DNA of 64,000 bases from NCBI GenBank assembly GCA_964558415.1, contig CAZLDI010000002.1, positions 1-64,000 on the forward strand, in the 5' to 3' direction. The DNA is from CAZLDI01 sp964558415. Lineage in GTDB: Bacteria; Chloroflexota; Dehalococcoidia; SM23-28-2; RBG-16-64-32. Position 1 is the stretch's first letter. Every line of letters begins with the position of its first letter. The position numbers and the translations under genes were made by a program. Positions 21,215-29,196 of this stretch are shown here, one piece after another. Under the pieces are notes generated by a model. That model did no database searches. It was not told the DNA's origin and saw only the letters and a list, made by a program, of their open reading frames with translations.

Positions 21215-22050
21215 CCTTCGCCCTGTACCGCCCCGGCTGTCCCCGAGCGGCGTCCATAGAACCCTTCGATCGACTGATTGACCTCCGGGACCGACGCCGT
21301 TCCCTTCGCGAGGAGCCGTTGCAGAAACTTTTCGCGGCGCCCGATCTCCCGCTCGAGGTCGCGTGGCGCGAGGATGGCCCAGTTCGCCAGGGCATCCAAT
21401 TGCTCCGGCTCCCACAGGACGTCGAAGGCGTCGCGTTCGATGTCCCATTTCGCGACCGTCAGCGTTGAGAGACCGTCATCTCCATCCGGACGAAGGAGCA
21501 CTACTTCCAGGATGCGTCGCATGGCGCCACCGAGCCGTCCGATGTACATCGGGATGACGAAGGTCAGCTTCGCGATCTGGCGCGACGGTATGTGAAGGTC
21601 GTCGCGAAGCTGCCTGATGACACCGGCGGTCGTTTCATCATGCATCGTCGTCGCCAATGAGTATCCCTTCGCCAGGAGCTCGAACGCCCGGCGCGCGTTG
21701 TCGTCCCAGGTATAGACAGGGATATGGTCGCTCATCTCGTTGATCAGGAGGTACGTCGGATACGACGGCGAGATCGGTGGAACGTCGAATGGCTCGCCGA
21801 CGCCGCGCGTGAAGTAGGCGAGCGTGTCAGGCGGGGTGAACGAAAGCAGGGCCGTGACCGTCGTCGTCTTGCCGGAGTTCGGTGGCTCTGCCGCGACAAT
21901 GATCGAGGCGCCGCGCTCCATCGCCACCCAGAGCATGGCTGAGAGCCGGGCGTCCATGTTCCCGGCCTTGATCAACTCGATGACAGACATTGGCACGGGC
22001 GGCTCCCAGTGCCAGCCCCACCAGCTGACCGGACGGTTCACGGCGCGCAT
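21211..22050 (-). CDS. T2SS/T4SS-like (GspE/CpaF-type) ATPase with altered P-loop
   Basis: The 279 residues resemble the C-terminal ATPase half of secretion ATPases: MSVIELIKAGNMDARLSAMLW at the start, a P-loop region IIVAAEPPNSGKTTTVTALL near 55-70, and LATTMHDETTAGVIRQL, like the Walker-B/His-box region. The first P-loop residue is Glu instead of Gly/Ala (EPPNSGKT). The usual N-terminal domain is absent, and no pilus or secretion genes flank it. It may be a stand-alone NTPase. TACTAT (22063-22058) lies seven bases before the ATG. Confidence 0.65.
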   Translation of the reverse strand: MRAVNRPVSWWGWHWEPPVPMSVIELIKAGNMDARLSAMLWVAMERGASIIVAAEPPNSGKTTTVTALLSFTPPDTLAYFTRGVGEPFDVPPISPSYPTYLLINEMSDHIPVYTWDDNARRAFELLAKGYSLATTMHDETTAGVIRQLRDDLHIPSRQIAKLTFVIPMYIGRLGGAMRRILEVVLLRPDGDDGLSTLTVAKWDIERDAFDVLWEPEQLDALANWAILAPRDLEREIGRREKFLQRLLAKGTASVPEVNQSIEGFYGRRSGTAGAVQGEG

Positions 22051-22057
22051 GGCTTAG

Positions 22058-22063
22058 ATAGTA
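22058..22063 (-). promoter_or_regulatory. -10 box of the ATPase gene, leaderless arrangement
   Basis: TACTAT on the minus strand, seven nucleotides before the ATG at 22050. Confidence 0.4.
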
Positions 22064-22118
22064 GCAGGCGACGCGAGAGGAACGACAATCAGCATGCTGC
22101 CTAATGCGAGCAGTTTGC

Positions 22119-22124
22119 TAGAAT
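22119..22124 (+). promoter_or_regulatory. Extended -10 box of the alcohol dehydrogenase gene
   Basis: TGC-TAGAAT, an extended -10 box, ends six nucleotides (AGCGCC) before the ATG at 22131. There is no room for a ribosome site, so the transcript is probably leaderless. Confidence 0.55.
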
Positions 22125-22130
22125 AGCGCC

Positions 22131-23150
22131 ATGTCCACCATGGCGGCCGCCTTCATCTCCGCGAAGGAACAGATCTCCGTCCGGCAGACCGCGGTCCCTG
22201 CGCCCGGGCCGGGCCAGGTCCTGGTGCGGGTCAGGGCCTGCGGCGTCTGTGGGACCGACCTGCACTTCTACAGCGGCGCACTTCCTATTTCGCCCGAGGC
22301 GTCGCCTGGGCACGAATACGCGGGCGAGGTGGCGGCGATCGGCGAGGGCGTGGAAGGAGTAGCGCTGGGACAGCGCGTCGCCGTTGAGCCGATCATCAGT
22401 TGTCGCGAGTGCTCTTACTGTCGCACGGGGTCCTACCACCTGTGCCGGAAGCTCGTGCGTCTGGCTACCCCGGGTACCGGCGCGCTGGCGGAATATGTGG
22501 CCGTGCCCGCGTACGCGCTCTACACGCTTCCGGAGGCGCTAGATTTCGAATTGGGCGCGCTCGTGGAGCCGCTCGCGGTCGCCGTGCATGGGCTGCACAT
22601 CGCGGACCTGAAGCTGGGTGAGCGAGTGCTCGTTCTGGGCAGTGGGACGATCGGGCTGCTCTCGGTGCTCGCCGCGCGAGCCGCGGGCGCAGGCGAGATC
22701 ATAGCCACGTACCGGCATGAGCACCAGGGCGAGGCGGCGCTGGCGGTGGGCGCAGCCCGCGCCGTCAGGGCGGATGCCGTCTCGGGGCTGTCGAAGGAGA
22801 AGATCGACGTAGTTGTGGAGACGATCGGCGGGACCGCCCCTACGCTGGGAGAGGCGCTGGGCGTTGTCCGCCCGGGCGGGCGCATATCTCTGCTCGGCGT
22901 GTTCACCGGCGCAGTCCAACTGAATGCGCTGGTGCTGATGCTGAAGGAGGTCCGAATCGTGGGGGGCGTTACCTACTGCCGCCCGGGCGCGCACTCCGAC
23001 TTTGACGTCGCCCTGCGCATCCTGGAGTCGGACCCAGAGCGCGCACGTGCGTTGATCACGCACCGCTTCCCGCTCGCCGATGCGGGGAAGGCGTTCGCGA
23101 CGGCGGCAGACAAGAGCACGCGCTCGCTTAAGGTGCAGGTGCAGACTTAG
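22131..23150 (+). CDS. Zinc-dependent medium-chain alcohol/polyol dehydrogenase
   Basis: A 339-residue MDR enzyme. Catalytic zinc site: VCGTDLHFYSG with GHEYAGEVAAIGEGVEGVALGQRVAV. The structural zinc site is EPIISCRECSYCRTGSYHLCRK with four Cys. The NAD fold is VLVLGSGTIGLLSVLAARAAG. This type oxidises polyols, threonine or sugar phosphates; the substrate is not clear. It is monocistronic on the plus strand and meets the Lon-N gene tail to tail, with a short hairpin and T-run over the two stop codons. Confidence 0.92.
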   Translation: MSTMAAAFISAKEQISVRQTAVPAPGPGQVLVRVRACGVCGTDLHFYSGALPISPEASPGHEYAGEVAAIGEGVEGVALGQRVAVEPIISCRECSYCRTGSYHLCRKLVRLATPGTGALAEYVAVPAYALYTLPEALDFELGALVEPLAVAVHGLHIADLKLGERVLVLGSGTIGLLSVLAARAAGAGEIIATYRHEHQGEAALAVGAARAVRADAVSGLSKEKIDVVVETIGGTAPTLGEALGVVRPGGRISLLGVFTGAVQLNALVLMLKEVRIVGGVTYCRPGAHSDFDVALRILESDPERARALITHRFPLADAGKAFATAADKSTRSLKVQVQT

Positions 23151-23165
23151 CTTCGCGCTAATTTT
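23147..23165 (+). terminator. Short hairpin with T-run between convergent genes
   Basis: TTAGC / GCTAA (5 bp, loop TTCGC) followed by TTTT. It includes the stop codons of both the alcohol dehydrogenase and the convergent Lon-N gene; weak but well placed. Confidence 0.4.
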
Positions 23166-23808
23166 CCACGGCGAAGCCGCGCCAGCGCACGGCCCGGGCC
23201 GTCTCCACCTGAGACGTCATCTCCCTGATAGCGTCACCCAGTAGCTGCACCTCGACGGCCAGCCGCGTCCGCGCTGAAAGCTCCTCCAATAGGCGCTGCT
23301 TCGTCAGCAGATCGGCGGCGACGCGCGAGCCGATATAGTCCGCCAGCCGGTCCGGGTTGCTGGGCATCTCGACGCTGCGCGCCCACTGCTGCGTCATCGC
23401 CAGGTAGAGGCGAATGTATTCCGCGAACAGAGAACCGGCGTCGCCCGCGAGCTCTTGTGTTTTCGGCTCGTCGTCCGCCTTCGTGGCCAGCAACTCGACT
23501 TCGCCAACCAGGTATGGCCTGTCGCTGGAGGTGCTGCTGACACGGAAGCGTTCGCCGCCCAGGCAGATCAGGTTCAGGCGTCCCTCTTCGACCTGCTGCA
23601 CCTGAGCGATGTGCGCTGTCGTCCCGACTTCAAAGGATTCGACTGCTTCGGCGACCTCGCGGCCGCGGCGGATCAACAGGACGCCGAAGGGCCGCTTCTC
23701 GTTGAGGCACATGTTGACCATGGTCTTGTACCGTTCCTCGAAGATGTGCAGAGGGAGAGTCGCTCCAGGAAAGAGGACGGTGTTCAGCGGGAAAAGCGGC
23801 AACTCCAT
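23158..23808 (-). CDS. Lon N-terminal-domain protein
   Basis: The 216 residues form the LON substrate-binding domain only, without ATPase or protease parts. LPLFPLNTVLFPGATLPLHIFEERYK is the family start, followed by FGVLLIRRGREV, FEVGTTAHIAQVQQVEEGRLNLICLGGERFRV. A helical C-terminal part with LADYIGSRVAADLLTKQRLLE follows. Such stand-alone proteins are common; the role is unknown, possibly substrate delivery. The DUF2007 gene is eight bases upstream, so the two form a short operon. Confidence 0.92.
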   Translation of the reverse strand: MELPLFPLNTVLFPGATLPLHIFEERYKTMVNMCLNEKRPFGVLLIRRGREVAEAVESFEVGTTAHIAQVQQVEEGRLNLICLGGERFRVSSTSSDRPYLVGEVELLATKADDEPKTQELAGDAGSLFAEYIRLYLAMTQQWARSVEMPSNPDRLADYIGSRVAADLLTKQRLLEELSARTRLAVEVQLLGDAIREMTSQVETARAVRWRGFAVEN

Positions 23809-23816
23809 GGGCGGCC

Positions 23817-24050
23817 TCAGCGCGCCGAGATGCGCTCGCCAAGCAGCCAGCGCGCCCTCTTCTCATCGCTGCTGCGCACGAATACCTGCAGGCTGCCGGG
23901 TGTAGGCGGCAGGCCGAATGGGACTAGTGGGTCAGCGCTTTTAGCGAGTGAAGGGACACCCTCCGCGGCGAGGACGTCCCGCCAGACGATAGCCTCCAGT
24001 TCGTCGTGCGCGATCCCGATGATGATCAGCCGCTCGCCGTCACGGCTCAT
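23817..24050 (-). CDS. DUF2007 (putative signal-transducing) small protein
   Basis: A 77-residue protein. IIIGIAHDELEAIVWRDVLAAEGVPSLAKS and SLQVFVRSSDEKRARWLL match the short beta-alpha-beta DUF2007 unit, related to nitrogen-regulatory-type small folds. Function is not established. It is directly upstream of the Lon-N gene. TAAGAT lies six nucleotides before the ATG, giving another leaderless-type start. Confidence 0.75.
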   Translation of the reverse strand: MSRDGERLIIIGIAHDELEAIVWRDVLAAEGVPSLAKSADPLVPFGLPPTPGSLQVFVRSSDEKRARWLLGERISAR

Positions 24051-24056
24051 GCGCTT

Positions 24057-24062
24057 ATCTTA
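24057..24062 (-). promoter_or_regulatory. -10 box of the DUF2007 / Lon-N operon
   Basis: TAAGAT on the minus strand, six nucleotides before the ATG at 24050. Confidence 0.45.
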
Positions 24063-24113
24063 CGCCAAATGACGAACGACGCTCGGTTAGAAGTAGCAGC
24101 TGAGGGGGCATGT

Positions 24114-26747
24114 CTAGCCCTTAGCGATGTTTACGCTGACCGCCGACGAATCGCCATCGAACAGGCCGACAACTGCCCCGCCGTCATGCAAGAGCGGGGC
24201 GTGCAGCGCCTTCGGTAGCACGGCCTCCGTCAAGTGAGCCTTCAGGCGCAGGTCGCTGCCCCTGCTGTGCAGGACAACGGTGTCACCTTCGCTCAGGCCC
24301 AGCGTCGCCGCGTCCTCGGGGTTGATGCTCACGGCCTCTTCGCGGTGTAACCGGTCTGCGTCGGGCGAGTGGATCGCCGCTGCTTCATAGCTTGTGAACA
24401 GCGTGCGGCTCGTCATCAGCCGGAAGCCACCTCCATCGGCTGCGGCAAGCGCCGGCACATCCTGCCGCTCCGTGTGCCTGGGGCCCAGCCCGTGTAGGTG
24501 CTGCTGCGCGCCGGAGTCCATCTCACGGTAGGTGCAATCTCTGTACAGGGGGACGACCTCAGCGATCTCAGCCATGACCTCGCTGGCGCTCTGGAAGTTG
24601 ATGCGGATCTCGCCGGGATTCAGTCTCGCCGCGAGCAGAGATCCAAGCTCGCATAAGATCCGCCAGCCCTGGCGCGCTTCTCCCTGCGCGGCGGCCCCCT
24701 CGTGGAGGCGCAGCACGCGGCGGTCGGCGCTCGTCGTAGTCCCTTCTTTGCTCCAGGCAGGGACGTCCGGCAGCACGACATGCGCTTGTTTCGCAGTGTC
24801 CGTCGGCAGGGAATCGACGACCGCCAGGAAATCCAGAGCCTCTAACGCCTTGCGCACGTTTGCGCGCGGTGGGGCGAGCATGAGCGGGTTGTCGTTCATG
24901 ACCACAAGGGCCCTGAGCTTGCCACCGGCGATCATATCGTCGAACGACAGTCCGCTGGCCGCGGGTATAGGCGCGCCCCAGAGCCGCTCCATCTCTTTAC
25001 GCGCGCCTTCGTCCGCCACGGCGCGATACGCGGGTAGCAGCTCCGGTGAACCGCCCATGTCGCGCATCCCCCACACGTTGGCCGACTGAGGGAGAAGGAA
25101 GAGCGCATCTGCGGCTGAGTCGCCCGCGCAGGTGATGGCGATGTTGGCGAGCGCCGCGGTGATCGCCTTCGTCTCGCTCGCGCCGAAGTGCGGTAGTGCA
25201 TACACAACGGAAACCGGCTGCATGTCAGATTGCCTCGAGGCCGCGCTCAGGACCGCCGCGGCCGCCCGGAGCGTCTCCTCGAATTCGTCCAGTTCGCTGC
25301 CGTTGGTCGAGACCAGCGCCCCGTCCAGCGCGGTCACCGCGACCGCCTCATCGCCCGGACGCGGTCTGATCCACACGTCGGCGAAGTCGCATAGCTCGCC
25401 CCAGACGGGGCTGATGACCACAAGCTTTGCCTTCATCCCGACGACTGCGTCCTTGACGCGCAGCGCAGCGATGTTGTGGCTCGATTCGAGGTCACCTGCC
25501 ACGACGAGCACAGTCCTGGATTTCGCAATGCGCCGCAGGTCCGCAGGCAGCACCTCGCTGCCGAACGCCGCACGAAGACTGCCGGCGGCGGCGCGCGCGA
25601 CCGCGCCCGCGGTGGAGTCCACGTTGTTCGTGCCGATTACGGCCCGCGCGATCTTGCTTACGAGGTAATTCTCTTCGTTCGACGCCAGCGGCGAGCCCAG
25701 GAAGCCGATCGAGTCGGGCCCGTGCTCCTCGCGAATCTGCGCGAGACGCTCCACGGCGAACGCCAGAGCCTCTTCCCAGCTCGCGGCGTGCTGCGGGCCG
25801 TTGCGACGAATGAGCGGGGTCTGAAGCCTCTGTGACGGCTTGACGGCGTCGTAATGAAAACGGCCGCGCACGCAGAGCTGGCTCCCACTGACCGGGTTAG
25901 CCGTCATGTCGGGCCGTACGATGACGCCACGGCCTTTCTTGCTGCCAAGCGAGATCGAGCAGCCGACCGAGCACTGGGTGCACGTTGTACCCATCCAGCG
26001 CTCCGTTTGCGTCGCGCCCCATTTGTTAGGATGCTCCATCAGCGTCGCTGTTGGGCAGACGTCGATGCACGAGCCGCAGAAGTCGCAGTTCGATTCGTGG
26101 ACCTGACCGCCGGCGCCGAAGGCGATGCGAGTGCTGAAGCCGCGACCGGCAAGAGTGATCGCGCCTGTGTGGCGGATCTCGTCGCAGGCGCGGACACAGC
26201 GGGTGCAGATGATGCACATCTGCGGGTCAAACTCCAGGAACGGATTCGCCTGGTCCGGCTCCGGTTGCTGGATGTTGTAGTAGGTGCGATCATCTCCGTC
26301 CCACGGCTCGTAGCCCGCCATCTCCAGCATCTCGCACGTGGTCTGGAGCTCGCAGCGGTAGTTCTTGGAGCACGTCAAGCAACGATGCGTGACCACGCCG
26401 TCCCGCAGACACGTATCGCCCGGCTTGCACTTGACCACGCGGTGGCAGGTGAGGCAGCGGTCCGAGTGGTAGGAGAGGATAAGCGAGAGTACGGCCTGGC
26501 GCGTAGATTTCGCCTCTTGCGTATCCGTCCGTACGATCATCCCGTCAGCGACGCGCGTGGTGCAGGAGAGCTGGAGGCCGCGGGCGCCCTCGATATCCAC
26601 GAGGCAGGTGCGGCAGCCCGCGTACGCGGGCAAGCCATCGACGTAGCAGAGGTTGGAGATGAACGTCCCGGAGTTCTTGATGACTTCGACGAGCGGAGCG
26701 CCCTCGGGCGCCTCGAGTTCGCTGCCGTTGAGTGTCAGTTTGGCCAC
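24114..26747 (-). CDS. nuoG: NADH-quinone oxidoreductase subunit G (NuoG-like)
   Basis: An 877-residue Fe-S subunit of complex I or a related oxidoreductase. Residues 1-80 are a [2Fe-2S] ferredoxin (CYVDGLPAYAGCRTC, later SCTTRV). A Cys-rich stretch at about 95-145 has HSDRCLTC and then HRCLTCSKNYRCELQ, twice the usual His-Cys cluster. Two 4Fe-4S motifs follow (CIICTRCVRAC, CDFCGSCIDVCP), then the twin motif TTCTQCSVGCSI that opens a molybdopterin-oxidoreductase fold. No Cys or Sec is seen at the Mo-ligand position, so it is not an active formate dehydrogenase. A C-terminal dinucleotide-binding-like domain is present. nuoI lies five bases upstream. Confidence 0.85.
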   Translation of the reverse strand: MAKLTLNGSELEAPEGAPLVEVIKNSGTFISNLCYVDGLPAYAGCRTCLVDIEGARGLQLSCTTRVADGMIVRTDTQEAKSTRQAVLSLILSYHSDRCLTCHRVVKCKPGDTCLRDGVVTHRCLTCSKNYRCELQTTCEMLEMAGYEPWDGDDRTYYNIQQPEPDQANPFLEFDPQMCIICTRCVRACDEIRHTGAITLAGRGFSTRIAFGAGGQVHESNCDFCGSCIDVCPTATLMEHPNKWGATQTERWMGTTCTQCSVGCSISLGSKKGRGVIVRPDMTANPVSGSQLCVRGRFHYDAVKPSQRLQTPLIRRNGPQHAASWEEALAFAVERLAQIREEHGPDSIGFLGSPLASNEENYLVSKIARAVIGTNNVDSTAGAVARAAAGSLRAAFGSEVLPADLRRIAKSRTVLVVAGDLESSHNIAALRVKDAVVGMKAKLVVISPVWGELCDFADVWIRPRPGDEAVAVTALDGALVSTNGSELDEFEETLRAAAAVLSAASRQSDMQPVSVVYALPHFGASETKAITAALANIAITCAGDSAADALFLLPQSANVWGMRDMGGSPELLPAYRAVADEGARKEMERLWGAPIPAASGLSFDDMIAGGKLRALVVMNDNPLMLAPPRANVRKALEALDFLAVVDSLPTDTAKQAHVVLPDVPAWSKEGTTTSADRRVLRLHEGAAAQGEARQGWRILCELGSLLAARLNPGEIRINFQSASEVMAEIAEVVPLYRDCTYREMDSGAQQHLHGLGPRHTERQDVPALAAADGGGFRLMTSRTLFTSYEAAAIHSPDADRLHREEAVSINPEDAATLGLSEGDTVVLHSRGSDLRLKAHLTEAVLPKALHAPLLHDGGAVVGLFDGDSSAVSVNIAKG

Positions 26748-26752
26748 AAGCG

Positions 26753-27253
26753 TCAGCGGGTGCGGTCGCGCTCGGCGGGCTTGCCGAGGTGCAGAGGTAT
26801 CTCCTCCAGCACCGGGGCTTTCTTTCCGTTCGGGTAGTTGTGTTCGTGCGTGTGCAGGTGCTGCTGCGCCATCTTCGTCAGCGCGTGCTTGTCGCGGTAC
26901 AGCTCGTTGAAGTCATACGTTGCGTCGTCCAGCGGCCCTCCCGCCTGAATCGCTTCGTACGGGCAGGCCTCCACGCAGAGGCCGCAGTACATGCAGAGGC
27001 GGAAATCGATTTCGTAGCGGTCGATGTTCAGCGCGCCGTCTTCGCGGGGCGACGTGTGCACCAGGATGCAGCCGTCCGGGCAGGCCTGTGCGCAGGTGGA
27101 GCACCCGGTGCAACGCTCCTCGAACCAGAGCAGGTTCGTGCGGGCGTTGACGGGGATGGGGCGGATCTCTTCCGGGTACTGGGTTGTGAACGGCCGCCGG
27201 ATGAGATAACGGAGGGTTACGCTCAACCCTTTGGCGATACCCGTACCGAACAT
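26753..27253 (-). CDS. nuoI: NADH-quinone oxidoreductase subunit I (NuoI)
   Basis: A two-[4Fe-4S] ferredoxin subunit of complex I, about 166 residues. The cluster motifs are CTGCSTCAQACP and CMYCGLCVEACP, each with three Cys plus the distant Pro-linked fourth. The N terminus has the family region LSVTLRYLIRRPFTTQYPEE. The ATG at 27253 is chosen over one 26 codons upstream, which would overlap the hydrolase gene. It is followed five bases later by nuoG. Only nuoI, nuoG and nuoB are in the window; the rest of complex I must lie elsewhere. Confidence 0.93.
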   Translation of the reverse strand: MFGTGIAKGLSVTLRYLIRRPFTTQYPEEIRPIPVNARTNLLWFEERCTGCSTCAQACPDGCILVHTSPREDGALNIDRYEIDFRLCMYCGLCVEACPYEAIQAGGPLDDATYDFNELYRDKHALTKMAQQHLHTHEHNYPNGKKAPVLEEIPLHLGKPAERDRTR

Positions 27254-27308
27254 TAGCTCAGCGTCCTCCAGCGCAAGTGTAACCGAACGCGACCGCTGGT
27301 GAAAGAAA

Positions 27309-28100
27309 TCACGAGGGCATATGTTGCCCAAGGAGGAAGCTGGAGACGGCCTCGACGAACATCTGGGGCGCCATTGCCTGCGCGACGTGCCCCTGGCCCT
27401 TCAGCTCTGCGATCTGGTGATTTGGAAGGACGCGGGCGAGGGCATCCGTTACATAGTTGTCCCGAGGGCTCTCGCTACCCACCAACAGGAGGACTGGCAT
27501 CGTAAGACCACGGAAGTGTGAAGCATCGAAGTCGTACCGGGCGAAAGCGCGGATGTCGGCGAGCGTCGCCGGTGCATCGGCCACCATAGGCGGCCAGAAC
27601 GGCGAAGCTCGTGCCGCATCCACGAATGGCTGAGGTACCTTCGGTCCCTCGAGCAGAAACGTCCGAACGACACCGTCCCAGTCTCCCTGTGCTGCTGCCT
27701 CCTCCATCCGTGCCAGGGCGCCGTCCGCCACCGCGTCTACCACAGGCGGCTCGTACAGGACGAGCTTGTGGACCAGCGCCGGACTCGCGGCGGCACCGCC
27801 CATCGCGCAATGAGCGCCGCCCGAGTGTCCCAGGACGAAGGCGGGTTCGCCGACAGCCTGAATTAGCGCCGCCACGTCTCCGAACTCTTCCTCCAGGCGA
27901 CGGTCTCGCGGCGCGGTGGTCTCGCCGCGGCCGCGGCGGTCCATGGCGAATACGGTAAAACGCGGACTCAGCAGGCCTTTGACTACCGCCCAAGTCGACT
28001 CATGGTCACCCATCGCGCCATGGACAAGCACGAGCGACGGGCCATCGCCGTAGCGATCGTACGATACGAAGGAGCCGTCCTCTAACTTCACGCGCTCCAT
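27309..28100 (-). CDS. Alpha/beta hydrolase
   Basis: A 263-residue alpha/beta-hydrolase fold. The oxyanion region is LVLVHGAMGDHESTW; the nucleophile elbow is VLGHSGGAHCAMGG (Ser of G-H-S-G-G); an acid is expected near LLLVGSESPRDNYV; and the catalytic His is in LKGQGHVAQAM. It hydrolyses an ester or similar small substrate, unknown. AAGGAGG precedes the ATG. It is upstream of nuoI on the same strand and may be part of the same transcript, without evident functional link. Confidence 0.88.
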   Translation of the reverse strand: MERVKLEDGSFVSYDRYGDGPSLVLVHGAMGDHESTWAVVKGLLSPRFTVFAMDRRGRGETTAPRDRRLEEEFGDVAALIQAVGEPAFVLGHSGGAHCAMGGAAASPALVHKLVLYEPPVVDAVADGALARMEEAAAQGDWDGVVRTFLLEGPKVPQPFVDAARASPFWPPMVADAPATLADIRAFARYDFDASHFRGLTMPVLLLVGSESPRDNYVTDALARVLPNHQIAELKGQGHVAQAMAPQMFVEAVSSFLLGQHMPS

Positions 28101-28166
28101 GGGGATCCTCCTTCGCGACTAAACGCGGTTCCGCCAAGAGGTTGCTTGGCGCTCAGAATGACACGG

Positions 28167-28667
28167 TCAAGCCGCCGGGACGACGTACTCTCCGCCGGCA
28201 GCCTGGTTCGAAGACACCTTCTTCGTCGCCACGTTCTTCGCCTTCCAGAACGCCTCCGCGAACTGTTTGACCAGGTCAAGCAACTGATTGGCGGCGTCGG
28301 CGTCGATATTCTGGCGCGCCTTGGAGGCGGTCTTCATGATGTTGTCCACCAGCTCTCCCAGACCATCCGGGCTGTTTTCCGGCTTGAAGAAGTCGCCTCG
28401 AATGATGCGGACCTCGTGCTTGACGATCTCCGCGTGGGATTCCTTGACCGCGGTGTACCGCGCCAGCGCGTGCATGTACTTGTCGCGAGCGGCCTTCTCC
28501 ATTGCCGGGGCCTCCAGCGCTTCGATCAGCTGGTTCATGCGGATGACCGAGAGGGCGGCGACCTGCGCGTAGTGCGGGTCGTAGATGCCGCAGGGGATGT
28601 CGCAGTGGGCGTGGCCGTCCTCGGCCGGCAGCAGGCGGTTCACCAGGGCGAAAGCTTGTCGTAGCAT
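28167..28667 (-). CDS. sodN: Nickel superoxide dismutase
   Basis: Ni-SOD converts superoxide to oxygen and peroxide. The 166-residue precursor contains the nickel hook HCDIPCGIYDP starting at His21; the first 20 residues (MLRQAFALVNRLLPAEDGHA) are the propeptide removed so that His becomes the N terminus. The ligands are then His1, Cys2 and Cys6 of the mature protein. The rest is the four-helix bundle (DPHYAQVAALSVIRMNQLIEAL, later KSHAEIVKHEVRIIRGDFFKPE). GAAGGAGG precedes the ATG. The divergent gene encodes the matching processing protease. Confidence 0.97.
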   Translation of the reverse strand: MLRQAFALVNRLLPAEDGHAHCDIPCGIYDPHYAQVAALSVIRMNQLIEALEAPAMEKAARDKYMHALARYTAVKESHAEIVKHEVRIIRGDFFKPENSPDGLGELVDNIMKTASKARQNIDADAANQLLDLVKQFAEAFWKAKNVATKKVSSNQAAGGEYVVPAA

Positions 28668-28714
28668 CGGGTTCCTCCTTCGGGTGCGTGTCGTTGGGCG
28701 AAATCGTTACGGGC

Positions 28715-28720
28715 TAGAAT
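28715..28720 (+). promoter_or_regulatory. -10 box of sodX
   Basis: TAGAAT on the plus strand lies 15 nt before the ATG at 28736; TTGGGC at 28694-28699 with a 15-nt spacer is a poor -35. It sits in the divergent sodN/sodX gap. Confidence 0.35.
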
Positions 28721-28735
28721 CTACTACAGTTGCCG

Positions 28736-29176
28736 ATGAACCGAAAGACCTTCCGCCGTGTCTTGAGCGCCGCCAGTGCCGTTCCGGGCGCGTATCCGCT
28801 CCTGGCGTGCCTCACGGCGCGCCGCATCGTCGTGCGCGGAGAGAGCATGTGGCCGACGTTGTCGCCGGGAGAACGCGTGATTTTCGATCGGTTGGCGTAC
28901 GTCCTCCGAGCGCCGAAGGCAGGGGATATCGTTCTGGCGCGGCACCCCTCGCGGCCGGGGGTGCGGTTCATCAAGCGCGTTGCCGAAGAGCAGGGCGTTG
29001 GCGAGGGGCGCGTCAGTGAGGCGACGCAACCCCTGGGATGGACGTTGCTGGGCGATAACCCGGGTGCCAGCACGGACTCACGGCAGCTTGGGCCGTTCCG
29101 GCGCGAGGACATCATGGCGCGCGCATGGCTGGTCTACTGGCCCTTGGAGCGATTCCGGGCGATTCGATCGCTGTAG
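28736..29176 (+). CDS. sodX: Nickel-type superoxide dismutase maturation protease (S24/S26 family)
   Basis: A signal-peptidase-like serine protease of about 146 residues. VVRGESMWPTLSPGERVIFDR holds the catalytic Ser; RFIKRV contains the Lys; and LLGDNPGASTDSRQLGPF is box E. Unlike full signal peptidase I it is short, as expected for the SodX group that trims Ni-SOD. A hydrophobic stretch at the N terminus (VLSAASAVPGAYPLLACL) may tether it to the membrane. The placement opposite sodN supports the role. A TTG two codons earlier is another possible start. Confidence 0.93.
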   Translation: MNRKTFRRVLSAASAVPGAYPLLACLTARRIVVRGESMWPTLSPGERVIFDRLAYVLRAPKAGDIVLARHPSRPGVRFIKRVAEEQGVGEGRVSEATQPLGWTLLGDNPGASTDSRQLGPFRREDIMARAWLVYWPLERFRAIRSL

Positions 29177-29196
29177 GGCCGCGTCATGATGCGCCC

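Noticed and set aside
24114..26747. Formate dehydrogenase alpha subunit, perhaps with Sec
   Set aside because: No Cys or in-frame TGA at the Mo-ligand position, and nuoI is directly upstream; NuoG fits better.
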